NCBI GenBank assembly: GCA_005790505.1
Contig: SXUP01000016.1
Span: forward strand, 34,955 to 98,954
Direction of reading: 5' to 3'
DNA from: Actinomycetota bacterium
Lineage (GTDB): Bacteria > Actinomycetota > Acidimicrobiia > Acidimicrobiales > Ilumatobacteraceae
Length of the DNA stretch: 64,000 bases
Shown here one piece after another: positions 32,267-42,234 of this stretch (the first letter of the stretch is position 1; the number at the start of each line of letters is the position of its first letter). Below the pieces are notes generated by a model. That model was not told the origin of the DNA. It made no database searches and saw only the letters and a list, made by a program, of their open reading frames with translations. The position numbers were made by a program, and so were the translations under genes.

Positions 32267-34570
32267 TTATGCGGCGCTGGCAGTGATTCCACCGCTCTTG
32301 CGACCCGAGTAAACAACAGCGCCCACCAAGACGACGGTTGCCAAGCCAGCAACGCCGAGTCGCAGACCGTCATTGTCTTGAGTGCTGATGATGGCGGGAA
32401 GAATGAGTAACGACACAAGGTTCATGACTTTGATCAGTGGGTTAAGTGCTGGACCAGCGGTGTCTTTGAATGGATCACCGACCGTGTCTGCAATGACAGC
32501 AGCTTTATATGGATCTGAACCCTTGCCACCGTGGTTTCCATCTTCGATGTACTTCTTTGAGTTGTCCCACGCACCACCGGCATTGCTGAGGTAGTTGGCC
32601 ATCAGTTGGCCCGTCAAAATAACTGCCGCCAAGAAACCTCCCAGCGCTCTCCAGTCAATTCCAAAGCCGATAATGACGGGTGTGAGAACTGCCAGAAGTG
32701 CAGGCGTCAAGAGTTCGCGCAATGATGCTTCTGTGCAGATGTCAATAACTGGTCCATACTCGGGCAATTTTTCACCACTCATGATTTTTCCGTCGGCAAA
32801 TTGCTTGCGGACCTCTTGCACCACCACGCCAGCAGTTCGACCCACAGCACGAATTGCAAGTGCAGAGAACAAGAATGGCACAGCACCACCGATCAAAAGA
32901 CCAATAAAAATCTTTGGATCTGCAACGTTGATGGACAACTCCGGAACTTTGAAGACACCATCTTTGAGGTTTTCAACTTTAATTCCGAGTTCTGAACCTG
33001 CAGTTTCAATGAATGATGCAAATAGTGCAACGGCAGCAATTACAGCTGATCCGATTGCAAAGCCCTTCGTAACGGCTTTTGTGGTGTTACCTACTGCATC
33101 GAGGCTGACCATGATTTTTTGTGCTTCGCCATGGAACTCGCCACTCATTTCAGCGATACCGGCCGCATTGTCTGAAACAGGGCCAAACGTGTCTTCGGAA
33201 ACAATTACTCCTGTTGTTGCGAGCATTCCCATCCCGCAGAGGGCAACGAGATACAGCGACAGGGTGAGGTTTCCGCCACCGAGTGCAAGGGCTGTGCCGA
33301 TTGCGATTGCGATTGCAACGACGGCGTAGACGCTACTTTCAAGACCGTAAGCAGTGCCCGAGAGAATCACGGTTGCAGGACCAGTCTCTGCGGATTCGGC
33401 AATTTCTCTTACAGGCGCATGATGTGTTGCGGTGTAGTACTCAGTCAAACGACTCACGAGTTGAGCAAGCAGGAGTCCGATTGCAACGGCACCGAAACAT
33501 TTCCAACCGATGTTGTCGAATTCATTGCCTACATACCCAAGAGATAATGCGAGCGTTCCGACCAATGTCAGCGAACCAGCAACCAAGAAGCCCTTGTTGA
33601 TTGGTTTGAGTGCATTGGTTTCGCCTTCTTTGGCTTTGACCGCAAACACACCCGCAATTGATGCAATCACGCCGATGGCGCGAGCAGCGAGGGGGAAGAC
33701 GACTCCGAGAGCAGGGTTTGCGCCAACTGAGTTAAAAGCAGCAACACCAAGGATGATTGACGCAACAAGAGTGACTTCGTAACTTTCAAATAAGTCAGCA
33801 GCCATACCTGCACAGTCACCAACGTTGTCACCAACATTGTCAGCGATGACCGCTGGGTTGCGAGGATCATCTTCTGGGATTCCGGCTTCAACTTTACCTA
33901 CGAGGTCCGCACCCACGTCAGCAGCCTTCGTAAAAATACCGCCACCAACGCGCAAGAAGAGCGCGAGAAGTGATCCACCAAAACCAAATCCAACCAAGAT
34001 TGCACTTGATGTGTTCTGGAAGACCATGATGATCGCGGTTGCGCCAAGCAGTCCAAGACCAACGGTGAACATTCCCGCAACCCCGCCAGTGCGGAAGGCT
34101 ACGTCTAGGGCTCGAGGCATAGAACCAGTAAGAGCCGCCGCTGCCGTGCGCACGTTTCCGCGTGTGGCAAGAGTCATACCGATGTATCCCGTGAAACCAG
34201 AGGCAAGACATCCCAGGAGGAAAGCAAGTGTTCGCCAAAATCCTGATTGCACAAAACTCAAAGCCTCAGAACCATCGCTACGCGAAATTGTGCTTGAGGT
34301 GATGAAAACGATTGCAGCCAGGGGAATCAAGATAAATGAGATTGTCTTGAACTGACGCTTTAAGTAGGCAAGTGCGCCTTCTTGGATAGCCAGGGCGATT
34401 TCTTGCATCTTTGGTGTGCCCTCGCCTGCAGCCATGACTGATTTAGCAAGATAGAAGCCAACCGCAATGGCTAGGAGTGCCGATGCGACCGAGAGATACA
34501 AGATGGCCCACTCGCCACCGTTTAGTTGAAATTCTTGGTAACCACCCTCAGATGCAAATATTCCAAACAA
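32267..34570 (-). CDS. hppA: Proton-translocating membrane pyrophosphatase, K+-independent type
   Basis: A 767-residue integral pump with about 15-16 helices that couples pyrophosphate hydrolysis to H+ export. Catalytic motifs: DDPRNPAVIADNVGDNVGDCAG, DNAAGIAEMSG and DTVGDPFKDTAGPALN. The determinant of potassium dependence reads GNTTKAVTKGFAIG, with Lys in place of the Ala of K+-dependent enzymes, so it is predicted K+-independent. Translation starts at TTG 34570 with AGGAG about 10 bases upstream. Heads hppA-dedA-SCP2; divergent from sdhC. Confidence 0.97.
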   Translation of the reverse strand: MFGIFASEGGYQEFQLNGGEWAILYLSVASALLAIAVGFYLAKSVMAAGEGTPKMQEIALAIQEGALAYLKRQFKTISFILIPLAAIVFITSSTISRSDGSEALSFVQSGFWRTLAFLLGCLASGFTGYIGMTLATRGNVRTAAAALTGSMPRALDVAFRTGGVAGMFTVGLGLLGATAIIMVFQNTSSAILVGFGFGGSLLALFLRVGGGIFTKAADVGADLVGKVEAGIPEDDPRNPAVIADNVGDNVGDCAGMAADLFESYEVTLVASIILGVAAFNSVGANPALGVVFPLAARAIGVIASIAGVFAVKAKEGETNALKPINKGFLVAGSLTLVGTLALSLGYVGNEFDNIGWKCFGAVAIGLLLAQLVSRLTEYYTATHHAPVREIAESAETGPATVILSGTAYGLESSVYAVVAIAIAIGTALALGGGNLTLSLYLVALCGMGMLATTGVIVSEDTFGPVSDNAAGIAEMSGEFHGEAQKIMVSLDAVGNTTKAVTKGFAIGSAVIAAVALFASFIETAGSELGIKVENLKDGVFKVPELSINVADPKIFIGLLIGGAVPFLFSALAIRAVGRTAGVVVQEVRKQFADGKIMSGEKLPEYGPVIDICTEASLRELLTPALLAVLTPVIIGFGIDWRALGGFLAAVILTGQLMANYLSNAGGAWDNSKKYIEDGNHGGKGSDPYKAAVIADTVGDPFKDTAGPALNPLIKVMNLVSLLILPAIISTQDNDGLRLGVAGLATVVLVGAVVYSGRKSGGITASAA

Positions 34571-34752
34571 AGTCGTTATCTCCTGACAGACTCGGGGGAG
34601 GCCATGTTGCGACCGCCCTTCTTGGTGAACATGACAACAATAGTGAAGCCGAGCCCCAAAAAACGAAATACTACGGACTTATTTCACAGTCCTGACATGT
34701 CACTCGCAGAAGTTTCCTATTGGGGTCGGTCTCGGAGTACCGTTTCAGAGTG

Positions 34753-34783
34753 AGCAAAAAGACCGATCTATGGGCTTTTTGCT
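34753..34783. repeat. 9-bp inverted repeat before sdhC
   Basis: AGCAAAAAG and CTTTTTGCT are perfect complements separated by 13 bases, in the 239-base gap between hppA and sdhC. Read on the plus strand it is a hairpin 27 bases before the sdhC ATG. It could be an operator, a leader hairpin, or a weak terminator. Apart from this, nothing distinct was seen in the gap. Confidence 0.6.
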
Positions 34784-34809
34784 GACATGGAAGGTTGAGG
34801 CAAAATTCG

Positions 34810-35577
34810 ATGACACAGGCAACCAGCAGTCACCGTTCACCAGTCACGGGCACGGCAGTGGCGTCAAAGAGGCGTCGTCTGTTTTTGCTGGATCTTTATT
34901 CGACTGCAGTCGGCAAGAAATATGTAATGGCGATTACCGGAATCGCATTGATGGGATTTGTGCTGACTCACATGATCGGCAACCTCAAAATGTACTTGGG
35001 CGCTTCGGAGCTGAATCACTATGCCAGATTTTTGGAAGAATTATTTTATCCCATTGCACCTCACGGTGTCGCTCTTTGGATTCTTCGGGGTGGATTACTA
35101 GCAATGCTGGTGTTGCATCTTCATGCAGCTTATTCACTCACTGTTCTCAATCGTCGGGCCAGACCTGTCAAGTATCAGAGTGCCCGTGATTTCCAAATTG
35201 CAACCTTTGCAAGTCGCACAATGCGTTGGAGCGGAATGATTGCGCTTGCTTTCATTACCTGGCACTTGCTTGATCTCACGTTTGGAGTTGTGAACGAAAA
35301 TGTCGGTGCCAAAGACGCAGAAGGTCTCAAAGATGTTTACGGCAATGTTGTTTTTAGTCTGCAACGAGTCCCGGTGGCAATTTTCTATGTCATCGCCAAT
35401 GTTTTGTTGGGGATACATCTCTTTCACGGAGCTTGGAGCATTTTCCAGTCCTTGGGATGGAACAATCCACGCTTTAACAAACTGCGACGCTCGTTCGCAA
35501 CCGCATTTGCCGCAATCATCGTGATTGGCAATGTGTCATTTCCTGTCGCAGTACTCGCCGGCGTTGTCGGAAACTAG
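34810..35577 (+). CDS. sdhC: Succinate dehydrogenase cytochrome b subunit
   Basis: A 255-residue membrane anchor of the b558 type (about five helices), as in SdhC of other actinobacteria and Bacillus. It has conserved helix-associated His residues in THMIGNLKMY, LHLHAAYSL, FITWHLLDLTFG and GIHLFHGAW, which should ligate two b hemes and connect to menaquinone. ATG 34810 is preferred to an in-frame TTG at 34795. First gene of sdhC-sdhA-sdhB; no separate sdhD is needed in this type. Confidence 0.95.
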   Translation: MTQATSSHRSPVTGTAVASKRRRLFLLDLYSTAVGKKYVMAITGIALMGFVLTHMIGNLKMYLGASELNHYARFLEELFYPIAPHGVALWILRGGLLAMLVLHLHAAYSLTVLNRRARPVKYQSARDFQIATFASRTMRWSGMIALAFITWHLLDLTFGVVNENVGAKDAEGLKDVYGNVVFSLQRVPVAIFYVIANVLLGIHLFHGAWSIFQSLGWNNPRFNKLRRSFATAFAAIIVIGNVSFPVAVLAGVVGN

Positions 35578-35623
35578 GGCCTATGAAGTTTTTTCAAACA
35601 GAGCGTGTAACTAGGAGAACAAA

Positions 35624-37576
35624 ATGAGCCTCACAGTGGATCTACTCGAACAAAACACAGTGAATCTGAACAGCAAGATTCCACTTGGATCAATTGAGGA
35701 CAAATGGGATAACTACAAAGCTGACATGAAGCTTGTAAATCCGGGCAACAAGCGCAAATTCAAAGTCATCGTGGTGGGTACCGGACTAGCGGGTGCGTCC
35801 GCAGCAGCGACGCTTGCTGAACTCGGATATCAAGTCGACTCGTTTACGTTCCACGACTCCCCCCGCCGCGCACACTCGATTGCGGCTCAAGGTGGTATCA
35901 ATGCCGCAAAGAATTACCAAGGCGATGGTGACAGCGTAAATCGTTTGTTCTACGACACGGTAAAAGGCGGGGACTTTCGCTCCCGTGAATCCAATGTGCA
36001 TCGTCTTGCCCAAGTAAGCGTGAACATCATTGATCAGATGGTGGCACAAGGAGTTCCGTTTGCTCGCGAATACGGTGGATTGCTTGACAATCGGTCTTTT
36101 GGAGGTGCTCAGGTAAGCCGTACCTTTTATGCTCGTGGTCAAACCGGACAGCAATTGCTGTTGGGTGCTTATCAGCAACTCGCCCGCCAAATCGGTCTTG
36201 GGGGAGTGCGTCTGTTCAATCGGACGGAGTTCCTAGACGTAGTAACGGTTGATGGTCGTGCTGCGGGCATCGTGGTGCGTGACCTCGTGACGGGTGAGAT
36301 TGAATCTCATGCAGCCCACGCAGTCGTGCTTGCAACTGGCGGATACGGAAATGTGTTTTTCCTTTCAACGAATGCTATGTCTTCTAATGTCACTGCTGCA
36401 TGGCGAGCCCACCGCAAAGGCGCACTGTTTGCAAATCCATGTTTCACACAGATCCATCCAACCTGCATTCCCCAAAGTGATGAGTTTCAATCCAAGTTGA
36501 CCTTGATGTCGGAGTCTTTACGAAATGATGGTCGAGTCTGGGTTCCCAACAACCCGAATGAAACTCGCCCCCCGCACGAAATAGCAGAATCAGAGCGTGA
36601 CTACTACCTGGAGCGTTTGTACCCGTCTTATGGAAACTTGGCAGCCCGCGATGTGTCCTCTCGCGCAGCAAAGCGTCTAGTTGACAAAGGGCAGGGTATT
36701 GGCCCGCTCAAGAACGGCGTGTATTTGGACTTTAGCGAGGTGATTACGCGACTTGGGCGTGAGGTCGTTCAAGAACGTTACGGAAACTTGTTCGAGATGT
36801 ACGAACGAATCGCCGGAGAAAATCCCTACGAAGTGCCAATGCGTATTTATCCTGCATCGCACTACACAATGGGCGGTCTCTGGGTTGACTACGAGTTGCA
36901 AACAAATATTCCTGGTCTTTACGCTGCGGGGGAGGCAAATTTTTCTGATCATGGAGCCAACCGCTTGGGTGCGAGCGCTTTGATGCAAGGTTTAGCAGAC
37001 GGGTATTTTGTTTTGCCATACACAATCGGAAATGAGTTGGCACCAATGCTGGGGAAAACTATTCCTGGTGTCGAGCATCCAGAGTTCAAAAAAGCTGAGC
37101 AAGCGGCACGAGAAAAATACGATAATTATCTCAACATCAAAGGGAGCCGTTCACCTGACTGGTTCCACCGCGAACTCGGCAAGATTATTTGGGGCCGCTG
37201 TGGAATGGAGCGCGACGAACAGGGCCTAAAACAAGCCTTGTCAGATTTGCCTGCGTTGCATGAAGAATTCAAGACCGATCTGAATGTAACCGGAGACGGG
37301 ACAAGTCTTAATCAGACACTTGAGAAGGCTGGGCGCGTGGATGACTTCTTTGAACTCGGAATGTTGATGTGTCGGGATGCTCTAGAGAGACGAGAAAGTT
37401 GTGGAACGCATTTTCGAACAGAACATCAAACCGATGACGGCGAGGCAAAGCGTGACGACCAAAACTATTGTCATGTGTCTGCATGGCAATGGGGTGGGGA
37501 TGCCATGACACCCAATCTCAATATTGAGCCACTCGAATTTGAAGCGGCCCATCTCGCTACACGGAGTTATAAATGA
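35624..37576 (+). CDS. sdhA: Succinate dehydrogenase flavoprotein subunit
   Basis: A 650-residue FAD subunit oxidising succinate to fumarate. [18 protein letters not shown] binds FAD, the covalent flavin His is in [14 protein letters not shown], substrate-binding elements include THPTCIP-like QIHPTCIPQ and the Arg-containing [18 protein letters not shown], with GLYAAGEAN and [19 protein letters not shown] near the end. Length and class match the actinobacterial non-D-subunit SdhA. AGGAG lies 7-11 bases upstream. Stop overlaps the sdhB start by 4 bases. Confidence 0.98.
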   Translation: MSLTVDLLEQNTVNLNSKIPLGSIEDKWDNYKADMKLVNPGNKRKFKVIVVGTGLAGASAAATLAELGYQVDSFTFHDSPRRAHSIAAQGGINAAKNYQGDGDSVNRLFYDTVKGGDFRSRESNVHRLAQVSVNIIDQMVAQGVPFAREYGGLLDNRSFGGAQVSRTFYARGQTGQQLLLGAYQQLARQIGLGGVRLFNRTEFLDVVTVDGRAAGIVVRDLVTGEIESHAAHAVVLATGGYGNVFFLSTNAMSSNVTAAWRAHRKGALFANPCFTQIHPTCIPQSDEFQSKLTLMSESLRNDGRVWVPNNPNETRPPHEIAESERDYYLERLYPSYGNLAARDVSSRAAKRLVDKGQGIGPLKNGVYLDFSEVITRLGREVVQERYGNLFEMYERIAGENPYEVPMRIYPASHYTMGGLWVDYELQTNIPGLYAAGEANFSDHGANRLGASALMQGLADGYFVLPYTIGNELAPMLGKTIPGVEHPEFKKAEQAAREKYDNYLNIKGSRSPDWFHRELGKIIWGRCGMERDEQGLKQALSDLPALHEEFKTDLNVTGDGTSLNQTLEKAGRVDDFFELGMLMCRDALERRESCGTHFRTEHQTDDGEAKRDDQNYCHVSAWQWGGDAMTPNLNIEPLEFEAAHLATRSYK

Positions 37577-38346
37577 GCAACAAGATAAAAAATCTCACCC
37601 TCAAGATCTGGCGTCAGCTTGGTCCTACAACCAAAGGATCATTTGAGACATACAAGGTTGCCGAGATAAGTGACGAGGCATCTTTTCTTGAAATGCTTGA
37701 TTACCTCAACGAGCGCTTAATCAGCGAAGGCAAGACGGCGATTGTTTTTGATCATGACTGCCGCGAAGGTATTTGCGGAACGTGCTCATTGATGATCAAT
37801 GGACAGGCTCATGGACCCCAGCAGGGAGGCGCAACGTGTCAATTGCATATGCGCAAGTTCTCTGACGGCGACAACATCGTGATCGAACCGTTCAGGGCCG
37901 CTGCATTTCCCATTGTCAGAGATTTGATGGTGGACCGTTCGAAATTTGATCGAATAATTGAATCTGGTGGCTTTATTACGGCGCCAACCGGCGGTGCTCC
38001 CGATGGCAACTTGATTGCTATTCCAAAGCCGGTTTCTGATGCGGCCATGGACTCGGCGCAGTGCATTGGTTGTGGGGCCTGTGTTGCGGCGTGTCCCAAT
38101 GGTGCTGCAAGTTTATTCACCGCAGCAAAAGTTGCTCATCTCAATCGATTACCACAGGGGCAACCGGAGCGTTTTAAGCGCGTCGAATCAATGGTCGAGA
38201 CAATGGATTTGTATTTTGGTTCGTGCACGAATCATGGCGAATGCCAAGGTGCCTGCCCGAAAGAGATTTCTGTCGATGTAATTGCATTGCTAAACAAGGA
38301 CTATCGCAAGGCTAAATTTGCTAGTCGCAAGGATCTTGCCCGCTAG
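37573..38346 (+). CDS. sdhB: Succinate dehydrogenase iron-sulfur subunit
   Basis: A 257-residue electron-transfer subunit. The [2Fe-2S] cluster ligands are in [11 protein letters not shown] plus the later CQLH, the [4Fe-4S] and [3Fe-4S] ligands in [13 protein letters not shown] and [14 protein letters not shown]. The sequence lacks a membrane helix, as expected since SdhC supplies the anchor. ATGA overlap with sdhA gives coupled translation and equal stoichiometry. Converges on the GH2-like gene with 8 bases between them. Confidence 0.98.
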   Translation: MSNKIKNLTLKIWRQLGPTTKGSFETYKVAEISDEASFLEMLDYLNERLISEGKTAIVFDHDCREGICGTCSLMINGQAHGPQQGGATCQLHMRKFSDGDNIVIEPFRAAAFPIVRDLMVDRSKFDRIIESGGFITAPTGGAPDGNLIAIPKPVSDAAMDSAQCIGCGACVAACPNGAASLFTAAKVAHLNRLPQGQPERFKRVESMVETMDLYFGSCTNHGECQGACPKEISVDVIALLNKDYRKAKFASRKDLAR

Positions 38347-38354
38347 AAGAGTTG

Positions 38355-40208
38355 TTAGGCCACAATCGTGGCAACATAGCGATTACTTGAGGTGTGTTCA
38401 TGGGCCTCAACGAGCAGACTCACTACGAGTGGGCCAAGTGTCGTTGGCGTTTTGGTTTCAACATGCCCGATAAATACACAGGAGTCGGGGGCAATATCGC
38501 CAGTCCACTCATGTTGTTCTTGGCCCCCCGACCAAGACAGTGTGGCGATTACCCTGGCACCAGTTATCTCATAATGCAGGTCGCTTACGACATGAACTTT
38601 GAAGTTAATTGAATCACCTGGCGTGAGTGTTGCTGGTGGTTGGTCTGCCACGACAATCACGGCGCGACATGCGTCTTGGAGCGCAAAATACGAGGGTTTT
38701 GGACTTGCGCTGGAATCTAAAACACCACCATCGGACAATGTGGAAGAGTCAAGTAATCCAGGAAAACAAAACCCCGCTGCTGGTCGATATTTCACACGTC
38801 GTAGTGCTTCGATGTCGCGCCGCAATGAAATCGGGTCGGTCACAGCGGCACGGGGATTATCTTGAACAAGGTGCCATTGTTCGTGAGTCGGAAATCTGGC
38901 GATATTTGGAACTACCGCAATTGATGTTGATAGGTCATGTCCGATACCCGACAAAAATTGTTTGATCGGTTTCACCAAATCGTGATTGGAGAGTTTGAGG
39001 GGAATTGCGCTACTGGCATGCGCGACAATCGGCCGTGTTTCATCCACCTTATGCAAATGACTCTGTGTCCATTTGTCAAAAGTTTTATGGTGCCACAACG
39101 CCACGCTTGGATGATGCCCAAGGGTGGCAACAAGAGAGTCGGTCCAACGACTGGCAACACGACGCCCCCGTTTTGGGGTTGGTCGATGTGGAACGTCCTG
39201 CCAGATCATCATTCCCAATGCATCAGCAGTCTCGTAAATAGCAGGATGAGCAACGTGGTCGTGGAGGCGCACAAGATTGAGACCAAGTTCGTGTGCCAAC
39301 ACGATGGGGTGGGCGACATCTTGGTCACTAATTATCCCCATGTCACAGTCGGGCATTTCAAGATAGACACCTTTGGTGTACATACGCTCACCATTGACAT
39401 GAAGTACCCAATCAGCCATTGAAACCTCGCGAAGACCCGTCACCACTCTGTACGAATCACTAATTACACCGTCAATCAAGACGTCAATCTGCACCGTGCT
39501 TAGTGGTTGATCACCCAGTCCCCACGGAAACCACAGTGCAGGTTGATCAATATCGACAGTCCACATGATCTCGTTGGAGCCAGGCGAAAGAGAATGAACT
39601 TTTTGGGACAACACAATGTCATTAACACTTGTTCGTACTGTTGGAGTGCACGAAATACTCGCGTCAAGAATGGCTTGAAGCCGCAAATGTGCCTGAGCTT
39701 CAGTTGCGTCACGACACAAGATACGAGTCGATTCAATACCGACATGCCCAGTTGTCACTATTTCAATTGGCTGCCAGATACCAGCGTGATGAGAGCCGTT
39801 GACCTCCAAAATGAGTGAATGTGTGGTGTCAAGGCGAGACAATGCCGTGATGTCGTAGGTGTGGCGCAAGAAATAATCATCTTGATCACCGATGTATGCT
39901 CCGTCAAGCCAAATGTCAGCTTGATCAAAAATGCCATTGCATGTAATCCACAGTCGCTGATCTGAGGTGGGTATTTCGTGCTCATAAGTCGTGCGGTATA
40001 AAACGCCACCCGCATGGTCTGCAAAGGCCTCATTAGACCGCCATTCGCCGGGGACTTCCACGTCGTTCCAATTCAGCAAATCACGATTGCCAGAGAGAGC
40101 AAGACGGCGTGAGTCGTCAGTTGCAGGGGTGGCAATCCACTGCTCCACTAGGTGTTGCGGGGCGTCTCCGATACTGTTGGGAGATGACTGACGTGGCGAA
40201 TACACCAT
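38355..40208 (-). CDS. Glycoside hydrolase family 2-like protein, catalytic residues missing
   Basis: A 617-residue protein with the GH2 layout: an N-terminal jelly-roll (about 45-160, with VPGEWRSNEAFADH, GIFDQADIWLDG and LILEVNG), an immunoglobulin-like domain (about 165-260) and a TIM barrel (about 265-500). In active GH2 enzymes the acid/base Glu follows HPSVALW as NE; here residues 366-380 read HPSVALWHHKTFDKW with no Glu, and no SEFG-type nucleophile appears before SPKPSYFALQ. It is therefore probably non-hydrolytic or has changed chemistry. No signal peptide. ATG 40208 has an AGGAAGG site; the 5' end overlaps moxR antisense by 25 bases. A GTG at 40148 is a possible later start. Confidence 0.85.
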   Translation of the reverse strand: MVYSPRQSSPNSIGDAPQHLVEQWIATPATDDSRRLALSGNRDLLNWNDVEVPGEWRSNEAFADHAGGVLYRTTYEHEIPTSDQRLWITCNGIFDQADIWLDGAYIGDQDDYFLRHTYDITALSRLDTTHSLILEVNGSHHAGIWQPIEIVTTGHVGIESTRILCRDATEAQAHLRLQAILDASISCTPTVRTSVNDIVLSQKVHSLSPGSNEIMWTVDIDQPALWFPWGLGDQPLSTVQIDVLIDGVISDSYRVVTGLREVSMADWVLHVNGERMYTKGVYLEMPDCDMGIISDQDVAHPIVLAHELGLNLVRLHDHVAHPAIYETADALGMMIWQDVPHRPTPKRGRRVASRWTDSLVATLGHHPSVALWHHKTFDKWTQSHLHKVDETRPIVAHASSAIPLKLSNHDLVKPIKQFLSGIGHDLSTSIAVVPNIARFPTHEQWHLVQDNPRAAVTDPISLRRDIEALRRVKYRPAAGFCFPGLLDSSTLSDGGVLDSSASPKPSYFALQDACRAVIVVADQPPATLTPGDSINFKVHVVSDLHYEITGARVIATLSWSGGQEQHEWTGDIAPDSCVFIGHVETKTPTTLGPLVVSLLVEAHEHTSSNRYVATIVA

Positions 40209-41611
40209 CCAACCTTCCTACCACCTTGGGAGGCTTACGCGCCTCAGGGTGGGCATCTAGGTCTGTCAAAGACGAAATGCGCCTGAACGCCATCGCCCGT
40301 ATCAAGGTCGGTGAGCCGTTGTTTGATGGCGTCTTGGGATACGAAGAGTCAGTGATGCCACAATTAGAAAATGCACTGCTTGCAGGGCACGATGTCGTAT
40401 TTTTGGGTGAGCGTGGACAGGCCAAGAGCCGAATTATCCGCTCTCTCACTGGTTTGCTTGACGAGTGGATGCCCATTATCGCTGGCAGTGAAATAAATGA
40501 TGATCCCTACAACGCCGTTTCGCGATACGCCATTGATTTATGCCAGAAGCGCGGTGACAAAACTCCAGTGACATGGGTTCATCGTTCTCAACGTTTCGGT
40601 GAAAAACTTGCGACCCCCGATACTTCAATCGCTGACCTGATTGGAGAAGTGGATCCAATCAAAGTTGCCGAGGGGCGATATTTGTCCGATGAACTGACCT
40701 TGCACTACGGACTCGTGCCTCGTACAAATCGTGGAATTTTTGCGATTAATGAATTGCCAGACTTGGCTGAGAGAATACAAGTTGGATTGCTCAATATTTT
40801 GGAAGAACGCGATGTTCAGATTCGTGGTTACAAAATAAGATTGCCCATCGACGTGATGTTGGTGGCGTCAGCCAACCCAGAGGACTACACCAATCGTGGC
40901 CGCATAATCACGCCACTCAAAGACCGATTCGGCAGCCAAATTCGCACGCATTATCCACTCGACACCGAAACTGAAATTGCCATCGTGCGTCAAGAGGCGC
41001 GTCCGGCGAGTATCGGTGATATTGATGTCAAAATGCCACTGTTTATGGAGAAAATAATCGCCACTTTCTCACAACAAGCACGGGCAAGTAGCCAGGTAAA
41101 TCAACGCAGTGGTGTCAGTGTGCGTCTATCGATAAGCAACTATGAAATTTTGTGCGCCAACGCGGTGCGTCGTGCCCTGCGTGCTGGCGAGACCCATGTC
41201 GCTCCTCGCATCAGCGACCTTGAAGCTTTGGCCTCAAGTACGAGTGGAAAAGTTGAAATTGAGTCTCTTGAAGAAGGTCGCGAGTCAGCTATTTTGCAAC
41301 AACTAATTTCTGGCGCGGTCCTTGCCGTCTATAAGCAGATTGCTCAGCACGAAAAAATGCGTGATGTGATCACCGCTTTTGAGGAAGGTGGTATCGCCCA
41401 TGTCGGAGAAGATCGCGGATCACAAGAGCAAGCAGGATTAATAATGGACATGCCAGCCCTGCGCGAACCGGTGCTCGCCTTGATTGGTGATGACGAATCG
41501 CCTGCTGTCGTGGCGAGCGCTGTGGAGTTTGTGCTTGAAGGATTGCATCTTTCCAAGCGGCTCAACAAAGATGCAAATGGAACTCGCGCGACTTATCGTG
41601 CCCGCGGCTAG
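40184..41611 (+). CDS. MoxR-type AAA+ ATPase (Mg-chelatase ChlI-like)
   Basis: A 475-residue AAA+ protein of the helix-2-insert clade. Walker A is in GERGQAKS, the Walker B position reads IFAINELPD (Asn-Glu instead of Asp-Glu, as in related bacterial members), sensor 1 is in VASANPEDYTNRG, and an arginine finger candidate lies in TPLKDRFG. The C-terminal half is helical. MoxR ATPases work with vWA proteins as chaperones for metalloenzyme or complex assembly, and the vWA partner is the next plus-strand gene (42235-44241). Start at ATG 40184 after GGGAG; an in-frame GTG at 40193 is an alternative. Confidence 0.9.
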   Translation: MTDVANTPSNLPTTLGGLRASGWASRSVKDEMRLNAIARIKVGEPLFDGVLGYEESVMPQLENALLAGHDVVFLGERGQAKSRIIRSLTGLLDEWMPIIAGSEINDDPYNAVSRYAIDLCQKRGDKTPVTWVHRSQRFGEKLATPDTSIADLIGEVDPIKVAEGRYLSDELTLHYGLVPRTNRGIFAINELPDLAERIQVGLLNILEERDVQIRGYKIRLPIDVMLVASANPEDYTNRGRIITPLKDRFGSQIRTHYPLDTETEIAIVRQEARPASIGDIDVKMPLFMEKIIATFSQQARASSQVNQRSGVSVRLSISNYEILCANAVRRALRAGETHVAPRISDLEALASSTSGKVEIESLEEGRESAILQQLISGAVLAVYKQIAQHEKMRDVITAFEEGGIAHVGEDRGSQEQAGLIMDMPALREPVLALIGDDESPAVVASAVEFVLEGLHLSKRLNKDANGTRATYRARG

Positions 41612-41649
41612 AGCATTCCAGAAGAAATCAAATTTTGGCAAAAGGCAAC

Positions 41650-42201
41650 TTAGAAAACTGACGGTGACCGCGTCCAAAGCTCGCCAGTATCATTTTTGGC
41701 GGTATTCGTGGCTGCACCCGTCAGTGCAACAATTGGAATCGCCTCGGGTAGGCCGCGCATTGAGAGTGAAGCATGTTGCAAAACAGTGATGCCCTCTGGT
41801 AACTCCCCGAGGTGCTCGGCAGGAATCAGAACCTCAAGAGGCTCGGCTGCATCGCAAAGCCGTGCGGCGGTATTGACCGCCGAGCCGATGTAGTCATCTC
41901 CCTCAAACAACAATGCCAAGCCAGTTGCCATACCTGTGCGAATACTTAATGGCGCGCAGGCGGTCCCTGAACGCTTTTGAAGCTCCATCGCAAAGATGAT
42001 CGCGTCGTTTTGTTGCAAAGCAACCACCATGCATCCGTCTCCGAGCCATTTCGCAATTCGGACGCCAGTCTCAGAGGCAACGTCACGAGTGACCGTGCGC
42101 CAAGCCGATAAGAGCCGACCGGCAGCGTCGTCGCCTTGTGCAGTTGTAAAATTGGTGAAGCCAGAGAGATCCACGAATATGAAAGTACGAGGCACGCGCA
42201 T
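41650..42201 (-). CDS. Class III adenylate/guanylate cyclase catalytic domain protein
   Basis: A 183-residue single-domain cyclase. Metal-binding Asp11 (FVDLSGFTNF) and Asp55 (WLGDGCMV) are present, the base-recognising Lys51 precedes the latter, and the transition-state pair Asn...Arg is seen in NTAARLCDAA. All catalytic residues needed for a homodimeric cyclase are thus kept. No membrane or sensor domain. It lies antisense between the MoxR and vWA genes, with 38 bases to moxR and 33 bases to the vWA start. Nucleotide specificity (cAMP or cGMP) is not certain; Lys suggests adenine. Confidence 0.9.
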   Translation of the reverse strand: MRVPRTFIFVDLSGFTNFTTAQGDDAAGRLLSAWRTVTRDVASETGVRIAKWLGDGCMVVALQQNDAIIFAMELQKRSGTACAPLSIRTGMATGLALLFEGDDYIGSAVNTAARLCDAAEPLEVLIPAEHLGELPEGITVLQHASLSMRGLPEAIPIVALTGAATNTAKNDTGELWTRSPSVF

Positions 42202-42234
42202 GTCTCCTACACAATAGGGGACTATTGTGCCGAT

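Noticed and set aside
32595..33329. 244-codon frame antisense to hppA
   Set aside because: Low-complexity translation (Ala, Ser, Pro, Ile runs) produced by the biased codon use of the membrane pump gene on the other strand.
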